Below are positions 10,084 through 21,415 of a DNA stretch of 64,000 nucleotides, piece by piece. The notes below the pieces were generated by a model. It did not search any database and was not told where the DNA came from. It saw only the letters and a list, made by a program, of their open reading frames with translations. The position numbers and the translations under genes were made by a program. This DNA is from Trichobilharzia regenti (taxonomy: Eukaryota > Platyhelminthes > Trematoda > Strigeidida > Schistosomatidae), in contig OX235270.1 of the NCBI GenBank assembly GCA_944472135.2, positions 119,427,842 through 119,491,841 of the forward strand, read 5' to 3'. Every line of letters begins with the position of its first letter. The first letter of the stretch is position 1.

Positions 10084-10785
10084 TAGGGATACCCAATTCC
10101 AAATGAGCATTCCTTTACCAAGTCTTTTGCCTTCTACCGTTGTAGGAAGACCTAACGTATTGTGTAGGAGCTAGGATTGCGTCCACACGAACATCTTCTG
10201 ATGTGTCTCAGATATGTTTTAAGCCAGTCAGTCCATTATCTTACACATACTGGGGGACATACAACCACTTAGTTAGCACATACAAATGTGCTTAGAGATT
10301 TCACCTATCTGATTCTTAACGTAATGCATTGCAATTGCCCTATTGTATTAAACAGCACTTTATTTAATAGCCAGCCACTATTAAAATTGGGCTCTGATTT
10401 TTCATAATAGTGAATCATTTAGTGTTTAGCAGCTGAAGGACTATGTTGGAAAGATGCATGTTTTAAAAAGAAGGCAGATACAGAATGCAAATTAAATTCA
10501 ATTATTATCTGAGAAGTAATAATCTGATTAATCACAAGTTCAACGTAAGAGATTTGTGATCGGTATGTAGGGAAATTAATATCCAGCTCCATAAAGTTGA
10601 AAGATATAAGAATAAAAGTCTAAGCTAATGAAAGAATGTAACACTATATTATAAAAAATACAGTTAACGAGTTATAGAAACTAATGGTTACTTGACGAAG
10701 CAGATACAGTTATACAAATTATTAATATACTCCACAGAAGCGTTCACTGCTGGTGTCGTGTCTATTGGAAGAAGCTGTTCATCTG
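10084..10785. other. Non-coding spacer
   Basis: AT-rich sequence with stops in all frames. I recognise no gene or repeat. Confidence 0.5.
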
Positions 10786-10992
10786 TTGTATTTTAATACA
10801 GCCTGCTCCAAAGTTCTGTGAATGTGCATAGGTGGCACAGCATTAGGACACCCTCTGACCATGCACATGATCCGGGGCTTGATCCCTGACTGACACAAAT
10901 CTGATATCAATGGTTGGTCTGCTAAATTTGGGTTACCAGTATCACATGCTGAAAATTCCATACTTGTACCAAAATACTGTGAGAAATCAAGC
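10786..10992 (+). mobile_element. SINE-2 family copy, tRNA-like head, decayed
   Basis: A tRNA-like head (GGTGGCACAGCATTAGGACA, then GGGGCTTGATCCC in box B position), followed by a body shared with 41110-41275 (GAATTTGGGYTACC, ATCACATKCTGAAAAT, CCATACTTGTACC) and an A-rich end. Target duplications are not clear. Confidence 0.6.
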
Positions 10993-11212
10993 TATGATCA
11001 AAAATTTTAAAATTTTTTTACAATGAATCGTTCTGAACAAAAGTCATATACAATTTTTCCATTTTTAACATGTGACAAAAAACTATACAATCATATTGTT
11101 TCACAGGTACCCTTTTTCTAGGATGCCTGACAGTCGACCTTAAGAAGTCTATCCACAGTTGCATAATCTCCGTTTAAATTCAACACCAGGATGATCTGAG
11201 TAATTATTAGTT

Positions 11213-11512
11213 TTTAAAGGTTGACGGATATCTCGTTCAACAACTTCTAATTAATTTATTCTCGCGTACCAAAGACAAAGCAAAAGCCAATATTTGATCG
11301 TCCAAACCAAGCGATATATTTAGAAGCCAAAACAAGCCGTTAGACGAACGCTTAGCTAGCTAGTGATCGTGCACGTGACACGACGAGGTACCAAATGGCG
11401 GGGATGCTTGACCGGAAGCCTTCAGCTAAACAAGTCGACTTAAACAGTGGTGGTCAGCATCCAATGAGTGATTGCTGTGGTCAATAATTTTGGGGAATTA
11501 TTTACCGCTACA
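11213..11512 (-). repeat. 3' LTR of the Gypsy element
   Basis: 300-bp LTR starting TGTAGCGG on the - strand at 11512. Confidence 0.85.
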
Positions 11513-12013
11513 GCTCACTCCCCCCTAGTGGGGTCGTGAGGACCCTAAGACAGAACCAGCCGGAAGTAAAAAAAACTCGATGGTTCCCTTTCGGGTGAAA
11601 AAATCTTCCGAGCGGCTTGGTGGTATGCCTACTGGTTTGTCTGCCTATGCTAATGGGGTGTTTGTACATAGCTTCCTGGTGTTGTTCGTTGGATTCCGTG
11701 CTTCGTTTGTTTCCCGTCCAGTGCCCGTCGCACCTGGAAAAGAAAACAAGAACGCTAAGAACCATGTCGAGGAAAATGTACGAAATGAGCTTTTTGGTTA
11801 AAAAAAATTGTGTGCATTTACTATACAGTAAAATAATGCTAAGTTCAGAACATCGAAAAAAAATACATCTAATTAATTTTTTTGTGTATGTTACATGAAC
11901 TGTTGAAAAAAAAATTTTTTGTGTTCGGTGGTACTGTATATAAAAAAAATTTATACGTCAAAAAAAATAGTTAGTACCACGAACGAGTGAGTTGCGTGAA
12001 TCACACGAATTCG
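11513..12013 (-). other. Purine tract and 3' untranslated part of Gypsy element
   Basis: A purine-rich tract read on the - strand (AGGGGGGAGTGAG, 11515-11527) touches the 3' LTR and should prime plus-strand DNA. The remaining 480 bp to the end of pol has A/T homopolymer runs and no envelope-like frame or other coding region. Confidence 0.65.
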
Positions 12014-15000
12014 TTAAGTCAAATAAGTGTGCAGATATTCTGGGAACCTTACGGTGCGTCCAGAACGGGTTTTCTTGGGAGGCTCGATAGAAGGTTCGGT
12101 AGCTGTCGCTGTGCTAGCGACTTCATCGATGTCTACACGATCTTCTGTTACTTGTGGATTTTGGGGTACGTTCAGCTCTATGCTAATAGGATTACCCTCC
12201 AAGTAAGCCGGTTTCAGACGGTCAATGCTGACGGTGTCCTCGCGGCCGTTTTTGTCCAAGACAAAGAATTTATCAGAACGTTTAATTACCTTATAAGGTC
12301 CGTCATATGGGGGTTCCAGGGGTCTGCGCACAGAGTCGCGACGAACAAATACATGTGAAGAAGTTTTCAAACACGGATGAACGAAAACATCAATGGACTG
12401 TGGACGAAGGGGAGCAGGTTTAACTGAACGCATTGCGTTTGTAAGCCTGCTGACGTATGAAGCGTGATCTACCACTGGTGGGAAGCTCGAGGGAGAAACA
12501 AATTCACCAGGCAGTCGCAGTGTCGTGCCATATACTAGCTCGGCGCTAGTACAACCAGCATCGGTTTTCAAGGCGTTTCGTATCCCTAGGAGAACTAACG
12601 GAGGGATTCAGTCCAATGGGTGGTGTTTGCAGCTGACAGACCAGCTTTCAGCTGTCTGTGTAGACGTTCTACCATACCATTAGCTTGAGGATGGTAGGCT
12701 GTTGTTCGAAATCGCATGCAACCTATGATTTTAGTCAGGGCAAAGAATAAGCCACTTTCGAATTGCCGCCCGCGATCAGTTGTTATGGAAGATGGGCATC
12801 CAAAGTTAGCAATCCATCTTTCTACGAAGACGCGTGCGACTGTTTCAGCAGATACATCCTTGATGGGTACTGCTTCCGGCCATCGTGTGAATCGATCGAT
12901 GCAAGTTAAAATATAAGTATATCCATGTGATTCAGGAAGGGGACCAACCAAATCTATATGGACGTGTTCGAAACGAGCGTCAGGGAGAAGAAAGGTGCCA
13001 AGTGGGCTTTTGGTGTGTCTTATCACCTTGCACTTTTGACAAGCTAAGCACGTGTGTGCCCATTCCCTTACTTCTTTATTAATGCCAGGCCAACAAAACC
13101 GACTAGTTACGAGCTTGACAGTAGTTCGAATACCTGGGTGAGATAAGCCATGCAACGTATTGAAGACGTTACGGCGATAACTTTTAGGCACGATGGGGCG
13201 AGGAGTACTCGTGGAAATGTCACATAGAATAGTATCTCTTCCCATACCTAAGGGTTTCTCAGCTAATTGTAGAGTTGTTTTCGACAACTCATGTTGAAGT
13301 TCGGTGTCTTCTTTTTGAAGACGAGCCAGTTTTACAAGGTCTATGCCGTCGATTTGGGTGAGGGAACAAACGCGCGACAAGGCATCTGCCACAGTGTTGT
13401 TTACTCCGGATACATGGCGAATATCTGATGTAAACTGTGAGACGTAATCCAGTTGTCGTGATTCCCTGGGTGAATACTTATCTGAAGGTGAGTTCAGAGA
13501 GTACGTCAGAGGTTTGTGATCCGTAAAAATTATGAATTCACGACCCTCTACCGAATGTCTAAAATGTCGTATAGCACAGTACATAGCCAGAAGTTCTCTG
13601 CCGAATGTGCTGTACTTCGTTTCAGCTAATTGAAGGCGCCTCGAGAAAAAGGCGAGTGGTTGCCACTCATTGTCAACTAGCTGTTGTAGAACTGCGCCGA
13701 TTGCAGTGTTTGATGCATCAACCGAGATACTTAACGGTGCCGTTGGATCCTGATACATCAGAAGTGTGGCATTCGCAATAGCTTTTTTAATCTGGGTAAA
13801 AGCATTTCGAGCAGACGCGTCAAGTTCTATGGACTTGTTATTCCCTCGAAGGAGGTCTGTCAATGGCTGAATCAAAGAGGCACAGTTGGGAATAAAGCGT
13901 CGATAATAACTTACTAAGCCGTTAAAAGTGCGGAGACTTTTCACCGTCTGTGGCTCTGGAAAGTTCAGTATAGCCTCGACCTTAGTAGCCAGTGGGCGAA
14001 TGCCCTTGCAGTCAATAGTGTGACCCAGGAAGTCGAGTGAGTCAACACCGATTTGACACTTTTGAATATTAATGGTAACACCATGTTGGCGTAACCTGTC
14101 AAATGCCAAGTCCAAGTGCCTAAGGTGAGTTTCCTTGTCTGGACTGGCAATGAGGCAGTCGTCTAAGTATGCGTATACAAAGTCGAGACCGCGAAATACT
14201 TCGTCAATGAAGCGTTGGAATGTTTGGGCTGCATTCCGGAGACCGAATGGCATACGTAGAAATTCAAAAAGTCCGAAAGGCGTAATGATAGCCGTTTTCG
14301 GGATGTCTTCTGTTGCCATCGGGATTTGGTTATACGCTTTAACCAAGTCGATTTTGGAGAATATAGTCGCGCCGGATAAGGTTGCCGTCAAGTCGTGTAT
14401 ATGAGGCAACGGGTAGCAATCAGGGGTTGTTTTGGCATTCACTCGCCGGTAATCACCGGTGGGTCGCCAATCGTTGCTATCCTTTTTCGGAACCATATGA
14501 AGTGGGGATGCCCATGGGCTATTCGAAGGTCGAATGATGCCAAGGGTAAGCATATGGTCAAATTCATTCCTGGCGATTCTCAGTTTGTCAGGAGCTAATC
14601 GTCGTGCTTTAGATGTCACAGGTTGTCCTGTGGTAATGATGTGGTGCATAACATTGCTGGTTATGCACGGTAGGTCGTTCGACGGGCAATTAAGTTCCGG
14701 ATACTTGTCAACAATAGGTTGAAAAGTTGGATCAAGGATTGCCTTTATCTTAACGGGTGACAAACTAGGGCCTATGTAGCTGATGCCTTTGATAGACAGA
14801 CTAGTAGTATTGTCAATCAGTCGTTTTCGGCGGACGTCTACGAGTAAATCATGATGATTAAGTAGGTCCGTGCCAATGATGGGCATTGTAACGTCAGCGA
14901 GAAGGAAAATCCACCGAATAGGTTTGCGTAAACCTACGTTCAGATAGACGTATTTCCTACCAAAGGTTGCGATTGGTTTTCCATTTGCAGCCTGTAAGTT

Positions 15001-15138
15001 GAAGGTAGGTTCCTTCTGTCGATCTGCTGCTGTAGCAGGAAGGACGCTGACTTCGGCGCCTGTGTCGACTAAGTATCGAGTCTGGCTTATCACATCATGG
15101 ATGTAAAGTAGGCGGCTAGTGCCACCGGCGACGGTTGC
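12014..15138 (-). pseudogene. pol: Gypsy Pol: protease, RT, RNase H, integrase; one frameshift
   Basis: Polyprotein frame open from just upstream of the ATG at 15093 down to 12595 (832 codons), continued in another frame at 12571-12014. Domains in order: aspartic protease ([12 protein letters not shown], near residue 10), RT with [22 protein letters not shown] and [10 protein letters not shown] (Tyr309-Asp312), RNase H ([15 protein letters not shown] and FTDHKPLTY), integrase zinc finger ([12 protein letters not shown]..., CLACQKC), and integrase core ([31 protein letters not shown]). After WTESL the frame is lost near 12597; the simplest cause is one missing C. The rest encodes the integrase C-terminus with a PYDGPYKV (GPY/F) motif. 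Pol overlaps gag in a different frame, as expected for ribosomal frameshifting in this clade. Confidence 0.88.
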
Positions 15139-15140
15139 CG

Positions 15141-15968
15141 CTAACGCGTGCCGGCGGGATAGTTTCCCGCAGACTTTGAGACATTTCCGAAGTTACAAGG
15201 CTTACGGCAACACTTCGCTTCTTGGCCATAGGTGTTGTGGTACCAGCACCAGTCAGGGTTTTTCAGTGAACGTGGTTTGGACTTAGATCGACCACGCGAG
15301 TTCCTGCGTTGAGGAGATTTAGGACGACGGTCGGAGGATTTAGAATGCATGTTTGACCTAAACATCTGCTGGATGGAGTTGCATAACTCTATCATTGCAG
15401 GATCCTTACTCGAAGTCTGCTTAGTCATCGAGCATATTTCGGGAACAGACCGTTTAGTAATTTCTAGAATCCTATCTGCAGTAATAGCTAAGTTCTCTAT
15501 TACAGTACCCTGAAGTGTCACAAGTACGGTCTGTACAGACTGTGGCAACTTGGTTAAGAAGAGTTCTCTAAACAGTCCTTCGTCGAACTGACTTTGGCCG
15601 ACGATTTCTTTCATTCTTGTCAGCATGCTCACGGCTGACTGATCTCCTAACTCGATGTTACGAAATAATTCATCTAGACGTTGTCGGTCCGTGAGAACGT
15701 TTCTCCTGAGGAGGGATGCTTTCAGCAACTCGTACGAGTTACTTACCTCGGGACTCAACATCTGTGATGTTACGTACTTGCTGAATTCCCGCGGTAGGGC
15801 GTGAATAACTGCAAGTAACTGTGAACGTTGATCGGTTATCCCATGCTCACAAAAATCTGCTTCAGCTAGCAGAAACCACGTTTCAGCATTATCTGGCCAG
15901 TATGGTACGAGCTGAATGGTTTTAGGAGTTGAGCGGATACGGATGACCTTGGGACTAAGATCACTCAT
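15141..15968 (-). CDS. gag: Gypsy Gag, CsRn1-type
   Basis: Structural protein of the retrotransposon particle, about 275 codons. I chose the ATG at 15968-15966 ([13 protein letters not shown]) because the 15 codons upstream are hydrophobic and lie in the leader. The N-terminal part matches the capsid-like region of this clade ([26 protein letters not shown]). The C-terminus is basic ([18 protein letters not shown]) and ends in a Cys/His finger of the form [18 protein letters not shown], which is the CHCC arrangement of CsRn1-type elements rather than CCHC. The stop at 15141 lies inside the pol reading region, so Pol is probably made by frameshifting. No break was seen. Confidence 0.85.
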   Translation of the reverse strand: MSDLSPKVIRIRSTPKTIQLVPYWPDNAETWFLLAEADFCEHGITDQRSQLLAVIHALPREFSKYVTSQMLSPEVSNSYELLKASLLRRNVLTDRQRLDELFRNIELGDQSAVSMLTRMKEIVGQSQFDEGLFRELFLTKLPQSVQTVLVTLQGTVIENLAITADRILEITKRSVPEICSMTKQTSSKDPAMIELCNSIQQMFRSNMHSKSSDRRPKSPQRRNSRGRSKSKPRSLKNPDWCWYHNTYGQEAKCCRKPCNFGNVSKSAGNYPAGTR

Positions 15969-16062
15969 GACGAAAATTATGTCGAATAATATATGGTACA
16001 AGAACAAATACAAAATGGAACGAACTCACCGGGGTTATCTGCGGATTTGTCGTGGATGAAGT

Positions 16063-16080
16063 TCGCGGTTGGGCTCACCA
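16063..16080 (-). promoter_or_regulatory. Primer binding site, tRNA-Trp type
   Basis: On the - strand, TGGTGAGCCCAACCGCGAA follows the 5' LTR after one base. It resembles the complement of the 3' end of eukaryotic tRNA-Trp (TGGTGACCCCGACG...), the primer known for CsRn1/Boudicca elements, with two or three mismatches. Confidence 0.7.
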
Positions 16081-16081
16081 G

Positions 16082-16383
16082 TTTAAAGGTTTGACGTGAT
16101 ATCTCGTTCAACAACTTCTAATTAATTTATTCTCGCGTACCAAAGACAAAGCAAAAGCCAATATTTGATCGTCCAAACCAAGCGATATATTTAGAAGCCA
16201 AAACAAGCCGTTAGACGAACGCTTAGCTAGCTAGTGATCGTGCACGTGACACGACGAGGTACCAAATGGCGGGGATGCTTGACCGGAAGCCTTCAGCTAA
16301 ACAAGTCGACTTAAACAGTGGTGGTCAGCATCCAATGAGTGATTGCTGTGGTCAATAATTTTGGGGAATTATTTACCGCTACA
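16082..16383 (-). repeat. 5' LTR of the Gypsy element
   Basis: 302-bp LTR. On the - strand it starts TGTAGCGG at 16383. It should carry the promoter and start of the element RNA. Confidence 0.85.
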
Positions 16384-17291
16384 AGTTCACAGTATATATG
16401 GACAAACTTCGGCCAGGATTTTAAACCACGCAGTACAGTGTAGTGTGAATATTTATTTGTTAGTTTATTTGTACATAAAGAATATGATAACGAGAAGTAC
16501 TGATCAGAAACAATTAACCTGTCAGTTATTTCGCTGTCTGGGCATCTAATAAAGTAACTACTTATGACTGTGGTTAACCTTTGAATTAATTGGTCAGGAA
16601 GAATGAACAGTAAGCTGTGGATAAAAAATATGGAGATTGCTGGTTTTTTCGCCCTGTAAGATTTGTACTCACTTTATCAAGAGCTGCAATCACAGATATC
16701 CCTACTGGTCTTTTCGTACCGACAACTAACGCCCAGCAGGTTTACCATAATTATATCAATTCAAAGTAAATGAGGATTTCTAGTGGGTGTTTGTTGACTG
16801 CATACAGCCTAATCAAGTGAACCATTCATTAGCCTGTCAGCATAAAACTGCCTGTTGTTTTATCGTGGTTATTTATGTCTTAGTGGCATAAAGTAGTCAA
16901 CAAAGATATATATTTTTAAGAAAATCAGTGACGATTTGCGTAAAGGGAATGCCGAGAAAGTAGATCACACCACCCAAGGCACTCTACTCGAATTCACGCA
17001 GCCAGAAAGGAGCTTACGGAGAGTTGTCAACTGAAGTGATAATAAAAATAATAGTATATTCTCATTTTGTACATGAGAGACGCCAGTTTACAGGCATCAT
17101 CAATATGATAAATTACATATACGATTAGCAATCATAATTAATAATAATGTTTTAATAAAATACACATTTTTCCTACTTGTGTAGGACACACCAAATATAC
17201 AGGCATGGGTAAGCATTATTTAAATTTCATAAATTCGGTTTATGGTTAAGTTACATGGTTGCTGGCGTTTTTGTCTTAGGTCTGTGGGAAC
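16384..17291. other. Non-coding spacer
   Basis: Only AGTT at 16384-16387 (target duplication of the Gypsy element) is assigned. No gene, RNA gene or recognised repeat. Confidence 0.5.
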
Positions 17292-17556
17292 AATATGATA
17301 ACCAGTCATTCAATGGAGCACGTCATGAAATATAGGAATATTAACTTCGCATTAACAAAAAACCCAAGTAAGTTTTGGATGGATTAAAAATACTTGGGAA
17401 AAAATAAAGCTTGAAGCTATTCCACAATATAACAAGTCATTCAATGGAGCACATCATGAAATATAGGAATATTGTCTTCGCATTAACAAAAAACCCAAGT
17501 AAGTTTTGGATGGATTAAAAATACTTGGGAAAAAATAAAGCTTGAAGTAATTCCTC
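17292..17556. repeat. Direct tandem duplication, two units of about 131-134 bp
   Basis: The block beginning AATAT...GTCATTCAATGGAGCACRTCATG and ending in AAAATAAAGCTTGAAG...TTCC is present twice in a row with very few differences (17292 and 17426). It looks like a recent local duplication. No coding frame. Confidence 0.8.
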
Positions 17557-17950
17557 AATATAACTTGGGTGTGTACAAATCCGAATCTTATTTTTGATTT
17601 GATTTATATCCAAATTGGGTAATAAGGAAGCTATTTTACAGATACGATCAGTTATGTTATAAGCTACAATCGTGACGTTGTATTACAAATAGATACTTTT
17701 CCATTGGTATAAGAGTATATTCCACAAATGTAATCCAGGTTGCGTCGTGGAGAAAGTTAATTCGTTATTAACCAGGCAACTGAAAGATACGGGACCAATA
17801 ATGTTTGCAGATCATTTGTCATTGTAAATGGTCAAATATCCACATTATTCATTCTCATTCAAAAAGTCAAATAGAAGCTGAAATGGTGAGAGAAAAAAGA
17901 AGACAAACAACAGCAACGCAAAAGAAAGCAACGGGAGTCCTTAAGGAGTG
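17557..17950. other. Non-coding spacer
   Basis: AT-rich, no gene recognised. The right end merges into the 3' end of LINE-B, whose tail boundary is approximate. Confidence 0.45.
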
Positions 17951-20124
17951 ATTAATAAATATATACATATATATTCTGTTTTGTAACTATGCTTATTTTT
18001 GTTCATTAACTAACTAGTCCCGTTATGCTAACTTTTATATTATGTGTGAACTAATATTACTGTCCTGTGTAGAAATGTTTATCATCTAGTTCCAATAATA
18101 TTAAAATTTATAATTGTAGTTTGTTGTAACTACACGTTTAAAGAACTTAAAATATCTATGTATGGTGAAAAAGAGGGTGTAAGAGTCAGATGTAGAAGTG
18201 CATTGTCATCTTTGAGCAGTCTGGTGACTGAGGAGATGAACACTGGAAGTGTGTTTGAATCGCGCACATTAGCTGGTAGTCTATTCCAAATGACTGAAAA
18301 CTTATTTAAGAAGAAGTTGTACCGCACGTAAGTCTGACAGTGCTCTATAGCAGCTAGGTTGTGATGATTTCTAAGATTGTAACTGATGACAGCGGTAGGT
18401 TTAGTTATTGGCTCGGAGGAATGCAAGAGAAGATTAGTTAGCTTGTAGTAAAAGATAAGGTTTAGCTTAAGACGTCTTTTCCAGAGGGGTTCTAATCTTA
18501 GTCTTACGCATCGCTCATGGTATTCCAGACCACTTTCTAAACCAAGAGTTCTTGAGGTAAACTGCCGTTGCACTCCCTCTAATTTAAGCTTGTCATTTTG
18601 TCTGAGTCCGCTAAGAATAAACGGGCAGTATTCTAAGATAGGTCGGACACATACTTTGTATAATAAAACCCTAGTTTCACAACAAAAGAAGTTGCGTGTT
18701 ATGCATCCTATCAGCCTTCGCGTTTTACGTCTGGCATAATCAGTCTGTTCAGAGAATGTTAGGTTACTAGAGAATCTAATACCGAGATCTACGACTGAGT
18801 TGAGCTTAGCTAGTTTTCGCCCATTTATTTCAAGAGTTAGATCAAGGTTACTGTTGCCGATACAAATCCAGCCGCATTTGTCAATGTTAAAGTTTAGACA
18901 GGATTCAGCACACCACGTTGCAAGGCTACTTAGTTCAAGATGTATTTTAGTAACCATATCGCTTAATTCATGAGTGTAGCAGGAGTAGACGACTTTGAGG
19001 TCGTCAGCATATAGGAATGGTTTGCCTAAGGTGAAGCACTTGCAAATGCTGTTAATGTAGACTGTGAATAAAAGTGAACCTAGGACACTACCTTGCACGA
19101 CCCCACTTGAGATCTGCCTAGGATGAGACAATACAGATCCAACTTTGGTTATTTGTACCCTGTTGCTTAGAAATGATTTTAACCAGTTCAGTAATGGGTT
19201 GCGAATTCCACAAGAGTACAGCTTCTCAAAGAGAATACTGTGAGATACCATGTCAAATGCCCTAGATATATCGAAGTAGAGAACAACGACTAGCTTACGT
19301 GCTTCGCGACTACTAGTGATGCAGTTGAAAAAGTCGAAGTGGCAAGTAACGCAGGATCTATTTTTGAGAAATCCGTGTTGAGACCTTGTAACAAGATCTT
19401 CCCTAAGTAGGTAGTCTGACAATTGATCTTTTACAACTTTCTCCATGATTCGTGAGATAACTGGGGTTATATTTATGGGTCTGTAATTGCGGACGTTTGC
19501 CCTATCACCAGATTTGTAATGTGGAATTATGAAGCTAGTTTTCCACTCACTAGGGTAAGTGCCAGTGTCCATAGATATTGAGAAGAATTTAAGAAGTAAC
19601 AAGGGTATATCACACCCACTGTTTTTGAAAATTATCGAAGCTAGGCCATCCGGTCCCGTACTAGTGGAAGGTTTAAGGCTTTTAATTGCTTGTACTATTA
19701 ACTGATTAGTGAACACAATGCTTTCAAGGGAAGAGCTAGTGAGTGGGGCGGTTTCACCAGGCATATGTGTTTCTAAACTAAAGTTTGCAAACCAATCACT
19801 GAAGAGTTCACAGATAGTGGCAGGTTCATTGTAGATTACTTTGTCGTGAAGTAAGTATGGGATTTCCCTCGCCGACTGCATTCGTTTTTTAAGAAGTGCC
19901 GTTAAGTTATAAACTTTGGAGGTACTTTCAAGTGCCGTTAACTCTTCGTCGAGGTCCTTTTGAGAGCGTAGGCGCTTGAGAGATTCAAGAGACTCGTGGA
20001 TTGAGAGCAATAGTGATATGTCCTTAGTGGAATAGTACTGTTTCTTCAGCTTCCTTAACTTATTACGGTGTGCCCTTGGAATATATTCAGTTCGGTGATG
20101 ACAACCAGTGGTGTCCATCACGCG
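17951..20124 (-). mobile_element. LINE-B, CR1-like, 5'-truncated
   Basis: A second LINE family, read leftwards, with the RT part of ORF2 and a short 3' UTR. The 5' end stops abruptly at about 20121-20125, directly against RT-coding sequence of another element in the opposite orientation. That junction shows 5' truncation, common for target-primed insertion. The left boundary is estimated from the AT-rich end of the 3' UTR. Confidence 0.75.
18130..20121 (-). CDS. LINE-B ORF2 reverse transcriptase, endonuclease lost
   Basis: An uninterrupted 663-codon frame. The first 120 residues are the linker between endonuclease and RT. RT blocks follow: STSTGPDGLAS, SFIIPHYKSGDRANVRNYRP, FLKNRSCVT, LYFDISRAFDMVSH (motif A), GVVQGSVLGSLLF (motif B) and FLYADDLKVVY (motif C, Tyr371 to Asp374), then FNIDKCGWI and a thumb region with WNRLPANVR near the end, typical for CR1/Jockey-group proteins. 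The endonuclease is missing through 5' truncation, so this copy cannot move by itself. It is clearly a different family from LINE-A, as the sequences align only at the core motifs. The first ATG is inside the truncated protein and is not the natural start. Confidence 0.87.
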   Translation of the reverse strand: MMDTTGCHHRTEYIPRAHRNKLRKLKKQYYSTKDISLLLSIHESLESLKRLRSQKDLDEELTALESTSKVYNLTALLKKRMQSAREIPYLLHDKVIYNEPATICELFSDWFANFSLETHMPGETAPLTSSSLESIVFTNQLIVQAIKSLKPSTSTGPDGLASIIFKNSGCDIPLLLLKFFSISMDTGTYPSEWKTSFIIPHYKSGDRANVRNYRPINITPVISRIMEKVVKDQLSDYLLREDLVTRSQHGFLKNRSCVTCHFDFFNCITSSREARKLVVVLYFDISRAFDMVSHSILFEKLYSCGIRNPLLNWLKSFLSNRVQITKVGSVLSHPRQISSGVVQGSVLGSLLFTVYINSICKCFTLGKPFLYADDLKVVYSCYTHELSDMVTKIHLELSSLATWCAESCLNFNIDKCGWICIGNSNLDLTLEINGRKLAKLNSVVDLGIRFSSNLTFSEQTDYARRKTRRLIGCITRNFFCCETRVLLYKVCVRPILEYCPFILSGLRQNDKLKLEGVQRQFTSRTLGLESGLEYHERCVRLRLEPLWKRRLKLNLIFYYKLTNLLLHSSEPITKPTAVISYNLRNHHNLAAIEHCQTYVRYNFFLNKFSVIWNRLPANVRDSNTLPVFISSVTRLLKDDNALLHLTLTPSFSPYIDILSSLNV

Positions 20125-21415
20125 TGCTTACTGCCCCCACTTCTGTTTAATCTCATCATCGATGTAGTGATCAACTTAACCCTAACTGACTTCAATGATT
20201 CAGGGATTAACTTCTTACTATGGGATAATCTCGTTGACTCAAAATATATGTGTAAAATATAGTCCCCCTACGTGAAAACTCTGATAAAATGCAGAGACTT
20301 CTAAACCACACTGAAAAGCAGTCATCGAATGTTTGGCATGCGATTTACTCCTGTCAAATGCAAGATGATGTTAGAGTACTGAACTACACCGACTTTTAGA
20401 GTTAAGAGAAGAGGGGAAGTGGTAGAGCGTGACTGTTTGACTGCTTCTCACTGACTGGTTTCAGCATAGAACACTTCCAAAGGCATACGAAGCCTTCCTG
20501 AACATCATTCTCTTTCTGTTGACTGCTTCACTCGCTTATGAAATCTCTTGAGTTATGACAGACTGATTGCTGACGAAATCTCAGCACGGATAAAAAAGGC
20601 TTGTGTGGCATTTTTCAACTTACTCCATCTCTGGCGTAGACATGACATATCCGACTGTCAGTCGACCGAACGACGTGTGTACTGTTCATCAGTTCTCGGA
20701 GTACTCCTCTATAGATGAGACATGGTCATTGAGTGTGGAAGAGATGAAAAGGCTAGCTGTCTTTGATCATAGGTGGCTGAGTCCTGTCAGCCGTCCTAAT
20801 AAGTGGTATAATGTGTTGAGCAATATTCAGGTAAGGCGTTAGTAGAGTGTTGGGTAAGGAGGGGAAGTTAGTGAATGGAGTTGTGCAGCCACGTCGACTG
20901 AGATAACCAGGATATGATATGCACACCTGGTTATCGTGGAAGCACGACTAGCGATGTTACCTAACATACTTCAGGTTGAGAAACGGCTAATGGTGGTCAA
21001 ATTACAACTGGGAATCAATCCATCAAACCATGGATAGTTAGTTTGATCCACATAGAGGGAAGTAGACTACCTGGTTTGGCTCCTGGGTGTGGTGAGAACC
21101 AATAGCTGGAGACAATTGGTGGTGTGGCTCTACGTCGTACTCGATCGCACAGATGCACTCACCTCACCCTTTGTGATCTCCCGCATCCATTAAACCCTAT
21201 TGTTTTTCCATGTTACTATTCTTTCTCCTTCACATTCTGTATATTATCGTTCTTTCCAATCGCTCCCTCTCTACTCTCTTCTGGTGCTTATTTATTATCC
21301 CTTTGAATCTAATTTTTCTCTGTTTTGTATGCCTTTGTGTAGTACATGGAGTGTGTCAACTGGAAGTGCTGCACTTTTGTGCGAAGTTCTGTGTTGAAAT
21401 CAGTCAGTCAGAAGG
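20125..21415 (+). pseudogene. RTE-type LINE 3' part (Perere-3/SR3-like), many breaks
   Basis: Begins inside an RT at the motif B-C region (CLLPPLLFNLIIDVV, then TDFNDSGINF), with the downstream region preserved only as pieces in shifting frames: KMQRLLNHTEK, then FDHRWLSPVSR...KWYNVLSNIQVRR at 20603-20842, and an AT-rich 3' UTR to about 21415. The same 3' part occurs at 25490-26300. The metal-binding YADD is not readable in frame (KYM appears where Y-ADD is expected). The 5' half is absent; LINE-B lies directly where it should continue. The subfamily name is a guess from memory of schistosome RTE proteins. Confidence 0.65.

Larger units (their letters stand above)
11213..16383 (-). mobile_element. 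Gypsy LTR retrotransposon, CsRn1/Boudicca-like, young
   Basis: A complete LTR element of about 5.2 kb read on the - strand: 5' LTR (16082-16383), tRNA-Trp primer site, gag, pol, purine tract and 3' LTR (11213-11512). AGTT follows the right LTR (16384-16387) and precedes the left LTR (11209-11212), a 4-bp target duplication. The LTRs look identical over about 285 bp, differing only in a few bases at the U5 end. That points to recent insertion. The CHCC-type Gag finger and the tRNA-Trp primer site place it in the CsRn1 clade of Metaviridae. Confidence 0.88.

Noticed and set aside
10786..10830. tRNA gene candidates at SINE heads (also 23544, 39464, 41110, 51906, 63240).
   Set aside because: Boxes A and B are present, but the cloverleaf arms do not pair and each head continues into a repeated body. 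They are SINE heads, not tRNA genes.
11513..12013. Possible envelope gene between pol and the 3' LTR of the Gypsy element.
   Set aside because: The space is only 500 bp, has homopolymer runs, and no frame with signal or membrane segment on the coding strand.
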